36,466 bases of DNA from Phlegmacium glaucopus (lineage: Eukaryota; Basidiomycota; Agaricomycetes; Agaricales; Cortinariaceae). Each line of letters starts with the position of its first letter. Positions within the stretch are counted from its first letter, which is position 1. Positions 1 to 9,753 of the stretch are shown here, piece by piece. The DNA lies in NCBI GenBank assembly GCA_015039465.1, contig MU130624.1, positions 349,114-385,579 of the forward strand. The letters are read 5' to 3'. Both the position numbers and the translations under genes were made by a program. The notes below the pieces were generated by a model. It did no database searches and had not been told where the DNA came from. It saw nothing but the letters and a program-made list of their open reading frames with translations.

Positions 1-26
1 GTAGGAGGAATTCCCAAGCCTCGGGG

Positions 27-540
27 TTATAGGGTGTGAGAGCTTGTAACTTTCTGTGCTCGAGGACAATCCTGAGCTCCGTGAGTGGACGAGGCACAAC
101 CGGAGCACATGTGACGGTTGTCGTGGCGTGCGCTGGGGCAACCGGCAGCTCGTTGCCAGTCGGCACAGATTGAACGGCCGTCTCGCATCGAGAGGACCTT
201 GTTGACTCGGATCGAGAGAGCGGGATGAGATTTGTCCCATATCGAAGGCGCGTCGCAATCGACAATTTTGTGGGGATGGCAGCCGAGACAAACAGCACAG
301 GCGGAGTAGACTCTCCTGGCTGTGCTTGGTTGAAAATCCGGCTTCTTTACCGAGTGCCTGTTGTCAGGAGTCTGCCTTGAGGCAGAGGCATACCGAGGTG
401 GGGACATTGAACGACGGCGTGAATCACGATGTGCATCATGGTTGCCTGATCTTCGTTGTGGAAGAGAGACGGCAACCAGTCCTCATTGGTCAGACTGAGG
501 GAGACGACAGTGAACCGGAGTTATGTACAGGGCATGGGTA
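27..540 (-). pseudogene. C-terminal cysteine-rich part of a gag-like multicopy protein
   Basis: The open stretch at 27-407 carries two cysteine/histidine clusters. One begins C-A-V-C-L-G with a following H-P-H; the second has the order C-ADW, GC, H, CSGC, H and DC, ending AQDCPRAQK. This arrangement is familiar from gag-like, probably nucleic-acid-binding, proteins that occur in many copies in Agaricomycete genomes. The frame stays open upstream to about 478 through an R/S-rich linker and then meets a TGA. It is the same strand as the piece at 818-1744, whose family normally carries this cluster at its C terminus. The two parts are separated here by a 23-bp tandem repeat, so I read them as halves of one broken gene. 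No start codon is convincing. Confidence 0.5.
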
Positions 541-547
541 ACAGACG

Positions 548-731
548 GGCATGCACAGTGCAAAGGTTTAGGCATGCGCAGTGCAAGGGTTTAGGCGTGC
601 ACAGTGCAACAGTTCAGGCGTGCGCAATGCAATATTTTAGGCATGCGCAATGCAACAGTTTAGGCATGCATGGTGCAACAATTAGGCAGGCATAACGCGG
701 AAGAAAGGACAGGCGTGCGCGATGCAGCAGG
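548..731. repeat. 23-bp minisatellite, about 6-7 degenerate copies
   Basis: The unit resembles GGCATGCGCAGTGCAACAG followed by TTTA. It recurs at 23-bp steps from 548 to about 690, and a further diverged copy lies at 711-731. The copies differ mainly by transitions (GCGC/GCAC, AGTG/AATG). The array sits between the two halves of the gag-like gene. Confidence 0.8.
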
Positions 732-817
732 TGGGCAGGTGCAAGGCATGGAGGTGTATTGGTCGTCGCAATGATGAACATGGTAGGGGAAAGAAAAGGG
801 AAAGCAAACTTTTAGCT

Positions 818-1744
818 TCATTTCTGAGGTTTTACAGTAAAGAAAGAACGCACACAACAATCTCTTTCGTTGTCCTTTTGCTTGCGGTCGTCCCAGTATA
901 CCCTATCGCGAGTCTTGCGAATTAATTCTTCATTGATTCGAGACAAGTTGTAAGCGCCGCGGGGGGAAGAAATGGCTAGATGCCAAAGCCTCCTTTGTTC
1001 GGCTTGATAAACAATGAGAGTCTTCTGGTCTAGGGGGTCCCTAGAGGACCGGAGCTCGTGTACCTGCAAATTTCCCCAGAATTTGGCTAGCATGGTCACA
1101 CGATCTCGCGGCCAATCAGCTTCCTCCATAGCAACGATCATCCGTGGAGCTGCCTGACAAAAATCTTCCCATGGAATGTCTTTATCGTCGATTACCCCAG
1201 ATGCGGTCTTAGTGGACGCCGCCGGGACCCAGGAAGTAGAACCATCAGGTCGACGAAGCATGACCATTGCTTCATCGTCCGTGGTGTTCGTGTTCCGAAA
1301 GGCCTCATCTAGACCCGCGTTTGTATAATACCATAGCTCCACATAGAGTCCCTTCTCCATTTTTCTAAAGGCATAATTGGAGGCGATCACTGGAGCTACT
1401 GTCGGAACATCTCTATCTGGTATCGGGGTGTACTTCATTTTGTTTTTCTTTATTTCTTCATTTCAAAGATTCTCTTCTTCATCAATTCTAGCCTGAACCC
1501 TTAATACATCCACTTCTGATTGTAAGCGCTGTTGCTCCGTTAGAGCAATGGCATCATCGTCAACTTGCTGCTGCCAGCTAAGTTTATCTGCCTCGTTACC
1601 AGCCTGCCAAATGTCTTTTAAAAACTGGATGGCCTGTTCTTCGTTGGTGTTAGGGTTGATAAAAGGGTTACGAGCTGCTGCATAAACGGGAGAAGCAAAA
1701 TCAGGGCACTCTGAGAGGGCTGGGTCATACTGAATCCTAGGCAT
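818..1744 (-). pseudogene. Gag-like multicopy protein, N-terminal and middle part, with an in-frame TGA
   Basis: The reading starts at an ATG at 1744-1742 (MPRIQYDP) and runs 93 codons to a TGA at 1465-1463. It continues in the same frame, with no other stop between, through a lysine-rich hinge into MKYTPIPDRDVPT and on to 818. The 206-residue second part contains segments typical of Agaricomycete gag-like proteins (YTPIPDRD, a Y-V-E-L-W-Y strand, LSRINEELIRKTRD). The stop falls in a context where CGA (Arg) would give a smooth coiled-coil-to-hinge sequence, which suggests a C-to-T change at a CpG. After residue ~195 the sequence departs from the family pattern just before the minisatellite. 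I infer a transposon-related, non-functional copy. Confidence 0.6.
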
Positions 1745-3454
1745 TGCCAGAAAATACTTTTTTGTCTATGTCTTAAACAGGAAAGTCTCTTAACGACAAA
1801 AGAAAATTAGAACTGCTCTGATGACAAGCAGGGGAATTTTGTTTGAGGTTGTGGTGGTGGCAGTGAAGAAAAGAAATTGCCACGCCACAACCCAATTTGT
1901 CGCATAGACAAACTTCTACGATCACACTCGTTCCTTGCGCTCTCTTAGAATAAAATATGTGAAGGGGAAACAATGAGTTGAGATCCATATGTATATTCGC
2001 TAGATTCTGTTTCATTATTTGAATGGTCACTACCACTGCCACAGCACATGTTTTCCAGGATTCCCGGTGCCGGTGCCGCACATAGGTAAGCTACACTGTA
2101 ACGAGCTGAACGGCCAGCGAACGCATACAGTGTAGTCGTCTTACTCTATTTGGGCGAACGCCAGCGAACACCTTGTAAGCCTTGCATGGCAGCTACACTG
2201 TATTCGTCTGGATCGGTTCGAGCGAATGGCTGACAGCAGGTGAAACCGATCGGCACAGAGGTTGCAGCTTTTGACACACTAGCCGCTGTGGGTGGAGGAC
2301 AAGAAACATGGATAGTATTGACAACTGACTGTGAGGTGATACCTTGGATAAATGAGTCACAGCAATGTACGACACTACAATGGATTGATATCATACATTA
2401 CATGTCAAAGGGCGGTAAAAATCAGGCCATGTAGTGGGTATAGAGTTGATGATATGATGATGGGTCCGGCATAATAGAGAGTCGACTGAGCTTGATGTCA
2501 CTATTGACCCGGCTTGGCAGTCCACAGTGGCAGCAAGGAAGCCGAGTGACCAACAACATTGTGTGCCGAACCGGGCTGAGTTGTGCTCTGGCACTTTTGC
2601 AATAACACCTGTAGGCACATTATGTATTTAATGGTAAGAGCTGTGTCATCTGTTCTACCATATGGGTGCAGAGGATCTGACAGACTTGAATCCATTTTGG
2701 TAGGAATACAAATAGTCTAACATTGAGTCGTTACCAATGATACAAATCGAATCGGTAAATATAAATGATAGAGAGATGCTGGTTCAGGCACATGTGGTAG
2801 CTTGAGTGCCAAACCAGGTCAATGCGGCTGCGGCATGGTAAACGTGCGGCATGTGAATGCGGGTCATGCCATTGCGGCATGGCAAAGGTGCCGCAGCTGG
2901 ATGCGGGTCATGGCATTGCGGCATGGTAAAGATGCTGCATGTGAATGCGGGTCATGACAGTGCCGCATGGTAACGGTGCTGCATCTCAATGTGGGTCATG
3001 GCCTTGCGGCTGTGAACACATGCCGATAACAGTGCTGATCCAGGTCAACAACATTGTGGGAGGTGGAAAGGTGCCGCAAAAATCTTCTGATCCCCCTCCA
3101 TGAAAATGTGCACTCCATTGGATAGTCAGTACATGACATAGATTACACCACACTTATTTAACATTCATTGTCAGTAGGGACCAAAAAAATAAACGACCCG
3201 CCTAGCCACCTACATATGCTGCTGCTTCGGCAAGCAGATTACCCATGAGATAAGTGCCGAACCGGGTTCATGGTGACCACGGCAGCCTTAGAGCATATGT
3301 TCGAGTCCGTTTATAGGTCTATTGACTTCTGCCAGTTCGGGCACACAGGATGCGGAGTAAACCATGATGCCCAAGCAGACACCAAGAAACAGGTTTATTA
3401 CAAACAATACATCCTGAACATATGAATCATACATTTGATCTACGTATCCGCACT
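1745..3454. other. Non-coding stretch with short inverted words and a 44-bp minisatellite
   Basis: No convincing reading frame is present. CTACACTGTA at 2091-2100 is matched by its exact reverse complement at 2126-2135, and by a third, direct copy at 2193-2202. The word CCAGCGAAC recurs at about 2114 and 2162. Words built on CCGAACCGGG recur near 2571 and 3257. The 44-bp minisatellite is listed separately. Confidence 0.6.
2830..3020. repeat. 44-bp minisatellite with exact spacing
   Basis: Units begin GCGGCATGG or GCCGCATGG at 2830, 2874, 2918 and 2962, and GCGGC begins a decaying fifth unit at 3006. Each step is exactly 44 bp. Within a unit the words GCGGCAT, TGCCGCA and TGCGGGTCATG alternate, so short inverted words occur inside each copy. 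Substitutions are mostly transitions and no indels are seen. Confidence 0.85.
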
Positions 3455-4291
3455 TCATTCCTTGCCCCATTGTCCATCCTTGAGAACAAAATCGTCCAAA
3501 TCCCATGAATCCATCGCCTTAATGACGGGGACAAGCTCATGGGAGATGACCTGGTGAATTCGTTGTTTAACGGCTGCAAAAGAGCGTGCTGCCGAGTTGG
3601 CCATCTTGACCCGTTCCACCTCAGCCATGTAGAGACGGTGAGCAGCATCTTTATAGCTAAGACCCAATTGTTGTGCCAGGGCCTTGATCTCCGCATGTAG
3701 CATTGATACTTCTCGATGTGTCAAACTCTGTGTGGGTTCAGAGGCTCAGATTGACCAACCATTACAACAACTGCCTGTACTCACTGGGTCAAGCGGGGTC
3801 CTGACCAGCCCAGTTGCGATAGCATTAGATGGCTGGTCATTCAGGTTCCATGGCTACGCAGCAATTAGTAGAAGTAGCGGCAATTAGTAGAAGTAGCGGC
3901 AATTGGTAGAAGTAGCGGCAGTGGGTCACAATAGCGGCAGTGAGTAACAACGGCGGCAGTGAGTAACAACAGCGGCAGTGAGTAAAATAGTGGCAGCAAA
4001 CACGGCAGCGGATAGACAATTGAGGTAGTTGGAGAGCAACTGTCAGCCTGAAGAATTTTTGTTCATAAATCATAAATCCCTTACCTCACTTGCATCAACA
4101 GCCATCCGTTCCTTCAGGTCAATGGCTGCCAAAGCCTGCTCTGTGCTCGGAGCCAGGAAGTCGGGGACAATGTATTGCTTGCCTCCATACTCCCTGACTC
4201 TGTACCCACCATCGAGGTGAGGTCCCACCTGTCGCCCCTCTGCCTGTGCACCTGCTCTGGTTGCAACAATATCAGCACTGTGTTGATCCAT
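3455..4291 (-). CDS. Uncharacterised helical protein, two exons
   Basis: Proposed start ATG at 4291-4289 (MDQHSADIV). Exon 1 ends at 4085 with the donor GTAAGG. The acceptor is CACACAG, so exon 2 starts at 3727 and reads SLTHREVS to a stop at 3455. Both junctions are phase 0. The product is about 159 residues, highly charged and probably helical, ending in a tryptophan/acid tail (DSWDLDDF, DGQWGKE). I recognise no domain. The intron is 357 nt, several times longer than the other introns in this window, because it contains a 19-bp minisatellite. The gene diverges from the Zn-cluster gene at 4490 across ~200 bp. The start is uncertain because the frame is open for another 34 codons upstream. 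Confidence 0.5.
3861..3993. repeat. 19-bp minisatellite inside an intron
   Basis: Seven copies at 19-bp steps (the last is 18 bp). The first three are GCAATTAGTAGAAGTAGCG or a near match. The next three are of the form GCAGTGAGTAACAACGGCG. The array lies wholly inside the proposed 4084-3728 intron of the minus-strand gene and accounts for more than a third of its length. Confidence 0.85.
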
Positions 4292-4489
4292 GAAAATGGA
4301 AAATATGAACTTACACAAATCTGATATCATCGATAATGTGTTTGTGTCATGTGACTTTGATGATTGTGTGGCGTGAGAAATATGGCTTCTCAATGTTCAA
4401 CAGCCGCAATTGGCAACTTTTTTTTTTTCCCGATCTCTTCTTGACATATAGCCGCACACTTCCAAGCCGATTGCCTTTGATATACACCC
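4292..4489. promoter_or_regulatory. Divergent intergenic region between two unknown genes
   Basis: About 200 bp separate the ATG codons of the minus-strand gene (4291) and the plus-strand gene (4490). The region holds an 11-T tract at 4418-4428, followed by a pyrimidine-rich stretch upstream of the plus-strand start; such tracts are common in fungal promoters. It also contains GTCATGTGAC at 4347-4356. Bidirectional promoter use is an inference from spacing only. Confidence 0.4.
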
Positions 4490-6928
4490 ATGGCTCACCT
4501 TGCTACTCACCCCACTCAGCTGACACCCAACCAAATCCGCGAAGAATTGCTGGATTTCAATGACCAGGTCCGCCAGGGAGTGGAAGAAGGAACTATTCGA
4601 GGGACAATGAAGCATATTGCCCGCAGATTGGTCAGAGGTCATTTCTAAATCACATTGAAGTATACTAACTAGCATGGCAGAGAGACATTTGCGCCATGCG
4701 GACGAGTGGAAATGCAGCTATTCAAGGCGCTTTCCCTCCTCGCCTCTTTCTCTATATATTCCTTAAAGCTTGGAATAAGCAGGAAGAATGAGTGGCCCCC
4801 CGATTTTGTCGAATGGCAGCGAGGTACTCTCCGTGATTATGACTGCCAGGAAGGTAAACAAGCAGTGCCCGGACCGGCAGCAGGTCCTACCCGAGTCGTG
4901 CACCCGGCACCAAGACATGCTGCTCTCGAGGCAGCACCTGCACCTGCACCGGTGACAGGCCCGACTCCAGTTGTGCCACAGGCACCACGACCTGCCGCTC
5001 CTCAGGCAGCACCCAGACCTGCACCTGCACCCGCTCCTGCTCTCGCACCCGCTCCTAGCAGTCTCACTGCTACCATCACACCCGTCTCAAGAGCACCGGC
5101 TCCTCGCCCTGTGGGGGCCAGTACTCGGGTCAAAGCCCCACCCGCTGCCCGGCCTGCTGCTCAATCTGGTCAACAGCTGGCTGCGTCAATCCCACGTCCT
5201 GCCCGTCCTCAGGATGCCCCACCCAAAGCTTCCACATCTATGCAACTGGCTGGGCCACAATATTCAAAAATAATCCCATCTGGATTGGAAGCAATTCATG
5301 GTCGACGTCCTCCACCGGCACCGGAACCTCTCTCCGACGTTCAAGGCCCATCTTTCGGGATGCTTGAGAGAGATGATGAAACATCGTCTTTTTCAGACAT
5401 GGATGAAGACGTTGAGCCACCCGCCCCTGCCCGAATGGGCAAAAACAGAAGGATTCCCACCAGAGCTGGCGGACGCCATGACCCTCCATGCGGCAGATGT
5501 CTTAAAGCAGAGCGATGGTGTCTCAAGGAGACAGGTGGGGGAGCGTGCTTCCCTTGCGTCAAGAACAAATATCGCTGCAAATATTCCAAGGGTGGGATAT
5601 ATAGAGCTGGATCAGAGAGCGAGGAAGAGCCAGTTGGCAAGAAGGAGCGGCAGCGGCAGTCGAGCGGGAAAGCTGCAAAAAAGTCCACCAAAAAAAGGCC
5701 CCCTAAGAGCAAGGCAGTCATTGAAGATGATGATGAAGATGAGGATGACGGTCATGCCACCCAAGGTCCTAAGGCAACCAGCCGCTGGGTGGACATTACG
5801 GATTTGGAGCCGGTTGCGAAATCGAAGCGGCAGGTTCATCCAGTTCACGGCACTATGCAGCCCGCTCGTGCGGCACCCACAGCGGCAGCAATCCGTCATC
5901 TAGGTAAGATGCATTGTTTTCCATCTTACTTCACATTTACAAGATTACATGTCATTCCAGAAGCATCCATTGGTCGTCTTCAAGGGCAGTTGGATCAGGT
6001 GGCTGAGAGAGTTGATCAAAATGTCGATGCCACTGAGCGGCTGGTGGAAACTACTGAGTGGCTCTCTCAGCGGCTCTTCATATGGTTCACCCGGCTGGAC
6101 AATCAACTGGATGGCCTTGAGGGTCTTCTCTATGATATCCTAGATCGATTACCTATGGTACCCACTGCTGAGGATGTGCCTGAGGTTGTGCCTGAGGTTG
6201 TCTGCAACAGCTCTGGCCAACCCATGGACGTCGACAGTGGTATGGAACCAGTCATGAGAGTGGCTGACGACCGGGTTACTGTGCCTGCGGCAGCGGCAGC
6301 ACCCACTCCTGCCTCCCCGCCCATTGCACCAGCAGCTCACCCTGCCTCCGTCAATATTGTCAATGTTCCTCTGAACATTGCTTTGTCCTCTGGCACTCCA
6401 TCGGCACCAGAAACACCTGCTGCCATGGATTCTGTGGCCGCTCAAGGACACTCTGCCAGTCCCAGTGCTGCGGGGCCAATATCCGCCGCTCTCCCGGTTG
6501 CCAGTCCTGCTGATGCCGCCCCCTCGTCTGTCAAGCCGACTGCCATTCCAGGACCTCCTATCTCAGCAATGATGCCGGCTGTCCTACTTCAACCTCCAAC
6601 GCCTCAAACATCACAGGAGGCATTACAGGCTGGGCCTCGGACTCTGCATCCTCCAGTAGCCAGGCCTCAAGCTGAGGAATCCATGCACAGCGGCTCCCCG
6701 ATCACACCCGCAGCCGGTCCTCAAGCTGCAGATTCAACTCACAGCGGCTCCCACATTGCACCTGCAGCCGGTCCTCCAGAATCAACGCTTCAGCCACCTC
6801 GTCGTCCCATGACCCGGTCCCAGTCACAGAGCGGCGGTCCACCCTCTCCGACGACATCGGACACCTCCCTCATCAAACGAAAAGCAGATGATGAGGTTCA
6901 GGAGCGGGCTGGCAAACGCCGGAAATGA
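4490..6928 (+). CDS. Zn-cluster/coiled-coil protein of unknown role; 5' exon appears frame-broken
   Basis: Exon 1 opens at ATG 4490 (MAHLATHPTQLTPNQ). The likeliest first intron is 4638-4680, with the branch sequence TACTAAC at 4662-4668. Exon 2 then reads RHADEW in one frame, NAAIQGAFPP to KAWNKQEE in the next, and EWPPDFVEWQRG in the third. This is explained by single extra bases near 4710-4712 and at 4789. From there the frame is open for >700 codons. A Pro/Ala-rich region leads to a cysteine cluster (PCGRC, WC, GGGACFPC, NKYRC; about 5497-5580) resembling Zn2Cys6-like modules of Agaricomycete multicopy proteins. Acid and basic patches follow, then a clean 57-nt intron (5904-5960, phase preserved), a predicted coiled coil around 5961-6150, and a Pro/Ala/Ser tail ending in a basic motif (KRKADD, GKRRK). 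Nuclear location and DNA binding are inferences. A second reading that keeps one frame by using donor 4631 cannot be excluded. Confidence 0.6.
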
Positions 6929-6987
6929 TGGGCATCTTTTTTTGTCGTTTTCATATATATAAATGAACTATACGTGTTTCTTTTGTT

Positions 6988-7019
6988 ACATAGCCACCCT
7001 CCCAGGAGGGTGGCTATGT
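6988..7019. terminator. Perfect palindrome between two converging genes
   Basis: Arms ACATAGCCACCCTCC (6988-7002) and its exact reverse complement (7005-7019) are separated by CA. The hairpin lies 60 bp after the stop of the plus-strand Zn-cluster gene and 74 bp beyond the stop of the minus-strand gene at 7093, with AT-rich sequence on both sides. A shared 3'-end or transcription-separating role is inferred from position. Confidence 0.5.
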
Positions 7020-7092
7020 GTTATATACCTTGCTTAGTCCCCCTACTTCAGGGCTAAGGTAAAAGTAAAATATATCATGGTTTTTGGGCTCT

Positions 7093-8351
7093 TTATTGTT
7101 CATTGATTAAGCAAGCCGTGGAACAATGGCAAGTAATTTCAGTACTCCTAAGCCCATCTGTGAGGTTTTGCTTTCCCTGAGATGCCCGCGTCCGAGTTGC
7201 AACACCTTGGCTATTTGTGCCTGCCGCTGCCGCTCGTGTCTGCCGGGTTTCTGCTCTCTGTTTCATTTGGCTCCTGTTTACTCTCCCCTGTTCCTCTTCT
7301 CCTTTGCCCTCTTTGCTAGTTGCTGGTGCCTTCTTCTGAGTGTCTCCCAGGCGTTTTGTTCTGCCGCTCATTAATGTTGAGGGTGTTGCATTGGATTGTG
7401 CCGCAATGATATCTCTCGGTTCCTGCCCTGCTTGCTTGCTTGCGGTTGCCGCCCAAGTGGCCCGACTCGGCACTGGTCGATTCTTTCTGCCACGAGTTGG
7501 GATTGATGTCACCCGGGTCTCCTCTGCTGCTGGCCCATCTTGTTGAGTAGCTGTGGTAGGTACTGCCATTTCCATGATCGCTGTAGTCTCTGGACTGGTA
7601 GCGGCATCCACTGGGCCAGTTGCCATTGTGGTCTCCTGTTGTGTGAGACTTTGTGCAGATGGAAGTGGAGGTGTGGGTAACCTTGCAGGTGAGGCCGGGG
7701 GTGACAATGTGTGTGACTGTTCAGTTGTACCTACTGCAGTTGTAGTAGGTACGGCATGATGGCCTGTGGTAGAGTTTTGAGACTGTGCGGGTGCGATACC
7801 AACTGCGGGCTGAGCTTGACTGGATCTTGCCGCTGGTGTACGGCCGGGTCCGGGTACCCCTGCCGGCTTTACTTGTCCTGTCCTAGGTATGCCTTTCCCT
7901 TTACTTCTCTTCCCACCCCCCTGACTTTGTTGTGCTTGGGACTCTGAACCTTTATTCGGATACAATGCATGAAAAGACTGTTTACCCTGTCCAATGAATA
8001 ATCTGAATTGAAACACCTGTTCTACACCCTGTGTGTCCTGCCGTTCATACACTTGCCGCAGCAGCCGCACAATGTCTTCTTTGTGCATATTTCTTGGATC
8101 CTTGATCACCAGGCCATTCAGCCGGTATTCCTGTGTGACAAACCGGGCGGTATCCTTTTCTACTTGTTCAAACGGCACCTGCCGCACCACTTGGCCACTA
8201 GCTAGGTCTGTAGCAGCATAGTCAGGTCTTGTTTATGCGTCAGTCAAGAGATCAAATAGACATATAGTAGTGGTGACTCAAAAAAGAACGTAATAAATGT
8301 TCCCATTGCTTTTTCATCAATTCTCCTGTTACCTCCTGCGGTATAAATCAT
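7093..8351 (-). CDS. Uncharacterised protein with a conserved-looking head and low-complexity tail, two exons
   Basis: ATG at 8351-8349 (MIYTAGGNRRIDEKAMG). Exon 1 is 8351-8278. A 50-nt intron, 8277-8228, has donor GTCACC, branch-like CTGAC and acceptor AAG. Exon 2 is 8227-7093. The spliced length is 1209 nt, giving 402 residues without a stop. Residues 1-125 look globular, with an acidic/aromatic start, EQVEKDTARFV, a DIVRLLRQVYERQ helix and QVFQFRLFIGQG. After that the protein is Ser/Thr/Pro/Ala-rich with basic clusters (GGGKRSKGKG, GRKNRPVPSR, GRTKR), as in disordered nuclear proteins. I do not recognise the family. It converges on the Zn-cluster gene, and the two may share a function or an element; no terminal repeats around the trio were found. 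Confidence 0.65.
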
Positions 8352-8724
8352 TGTTGTTGTTGTATATAAACACCAACCAGAGAGCAATGGACTAGTCTTT
8401 AAGTCAAAAGCCTCCCTGTTGTTTGTTTAGGGAAGGTATAACCTTAGACTTGTATCACACAGAGGTAGGGGGTGAGAATAGAGATGAGAAGGATGAGGAT
8501 GAATGAGGAAGAGTCTTCAGTAAGACTATAGCAGTTGACAGTGGGCTGACAGTAAAGGACTAAAAAGGCGAACTCAGAGGGGTTAAGGAAGAGGATGAGG
8601 ATGGATAATAGAGGAAGTCTTCAGCAAGACTATAGCAGTAGACAGTATGGATTGACAGTAAAGGGATAAAAAAGCGAACTTGAGGGAGGAATTCACTGGA
8701 ATTCCACTGAGAGGATGACTGTGG
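8352..8724. other. Non-coding flank with a 102-bp imperfect tandem duplication
   Basis: No gene is seen. Two related segments, about 8488-8580 and 8590-8680, share in order GGATGAGGAT, TCTTCAGYAAGACTATAGCAG, TGACAGTAAAG and AAAAAGCGAACT or AAAAAGGCGAACT, offset by ~102 bp. Adjacent GAATTC/CACTGGAATTCCACTG at 8689-8709 is a short inverted word. Confidence 0.6.
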
Positions 8725-9753
8725 GGAGTAAGAATGAATTGAGATGAACTACCTATCCTGGTACAAAAGAGCAGTATTTATACCTAAGGGTGAGGCTATG
8801 TAAAACAAATAAAGAAAGAAAGAAGTACGCGCTGTCAGAAGAAAAATGATGAAGAGAGGACAGCTGCGAGAAGAAAGAACAATGGAAAAGAAGAAGGAAC
8901 AATAAAAAGATCTGTAAAATGTCAAAGTGCGAGAGAAAAGAAGAGAAGGCAGTGTACATAGTCCAATAGCAAAAATATATCAACTCCAAAGGCGTGTGGT
9001 CATGTCAAAAATGTGAAAGGTCCTGAGTCAACACTTGAAAGGCGCAGCCTTGTTCCCGAGAAAATACTACCTGCCCATGATCCCATGTCGCGCAGCCTTG
9101 ATAACACTTGACACTCTGCGAGAATAATCCTCTGCTGCTGATTCATCTGCAATTCCTGCTTAGTCGTGATCCTCCTGGACTTCCTAAATTGTCATAGAGA
9201 GGGTGGGAAGGCTTCAGGTACCGCGTGAATGTTGGTTTTGGCAGTGAATGATAAGATAAGAGATAGATCATTGAGGATAGGGGACTGAGTGAGATCCAGG
9301 AGCGAGGTATGGCAAGATAGATAGCTGAGGCGAAGACTTGTGGGTCCATAGTCACAACAACAATGACAAAGCCTTTGACATAATGGGAGATGTAACTGAT
9401 GCGTCCATAAACGGGCCGTTCTTGAAATGATGGGCCATAGATGCGATCAAACGCGAGCTGATGACCAATGCAAATAGTTGATTGATCGCTTTGTTGTACT
9501 GCTAGCCAGGGGACAAACGGATGGTAGATGTTAAGGAGCATGTCAATGGTGTAAATGATGGATAGCATAGTAGAAGACATTGAAGATATGATGAGCGATG
9601 AGGACGATAATGTGGAACGAATGATTTTGTTGACCAGGAACGCGATTCAGGGCCACTTCCAAAATAGGTAAGTCAATTCAAAGTCCGCTTATTTTCATGA
9701 TGGCAACTTTTAAGCTTTGTTCTCACGCTACCAATCAGTATTGGTGCGCGATA
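8725..9753 (-). mobile_element. Retroelement-like segment (copy 1), homologous to 24403-25420
   Basis: Read on the minus strand it begins TATCGCGCACCAATACTG at 9753 and matches 24403-25420 in order: CCATCATGAAAATAAGCGG, a block ending near 9143, TGTCAAGTGTTATCAAGG, GGACTATGTACACTGCC and TATAAATACTGCTC. The TATA-like motif downstream of a U3-like stretch, with a pyrimidine-rich end (TTACTCCCC), suggests an LTR plus adjoining 3' sequence of a Gypsy-type element. Differences between the copies are mainly C/T and G/A. A 145-codon minus-strand frame at 9143-9580 is shared by both copies, but its changes are mostly amino-acid changing, so I do not call it a gene. Confidence 0.6.

Noticed and set aside
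326..541. Plus-strand open frame opposite the gag-like fragment
   Set aside because: It is antisense to the cysteine-rich coding piece and shows no motif of its own.
2830..3020. CRISPR-like array
   Set aside because: The units are contiguous with no unique spacers and lie in a eukaryotic genome; it is a minisatellite.
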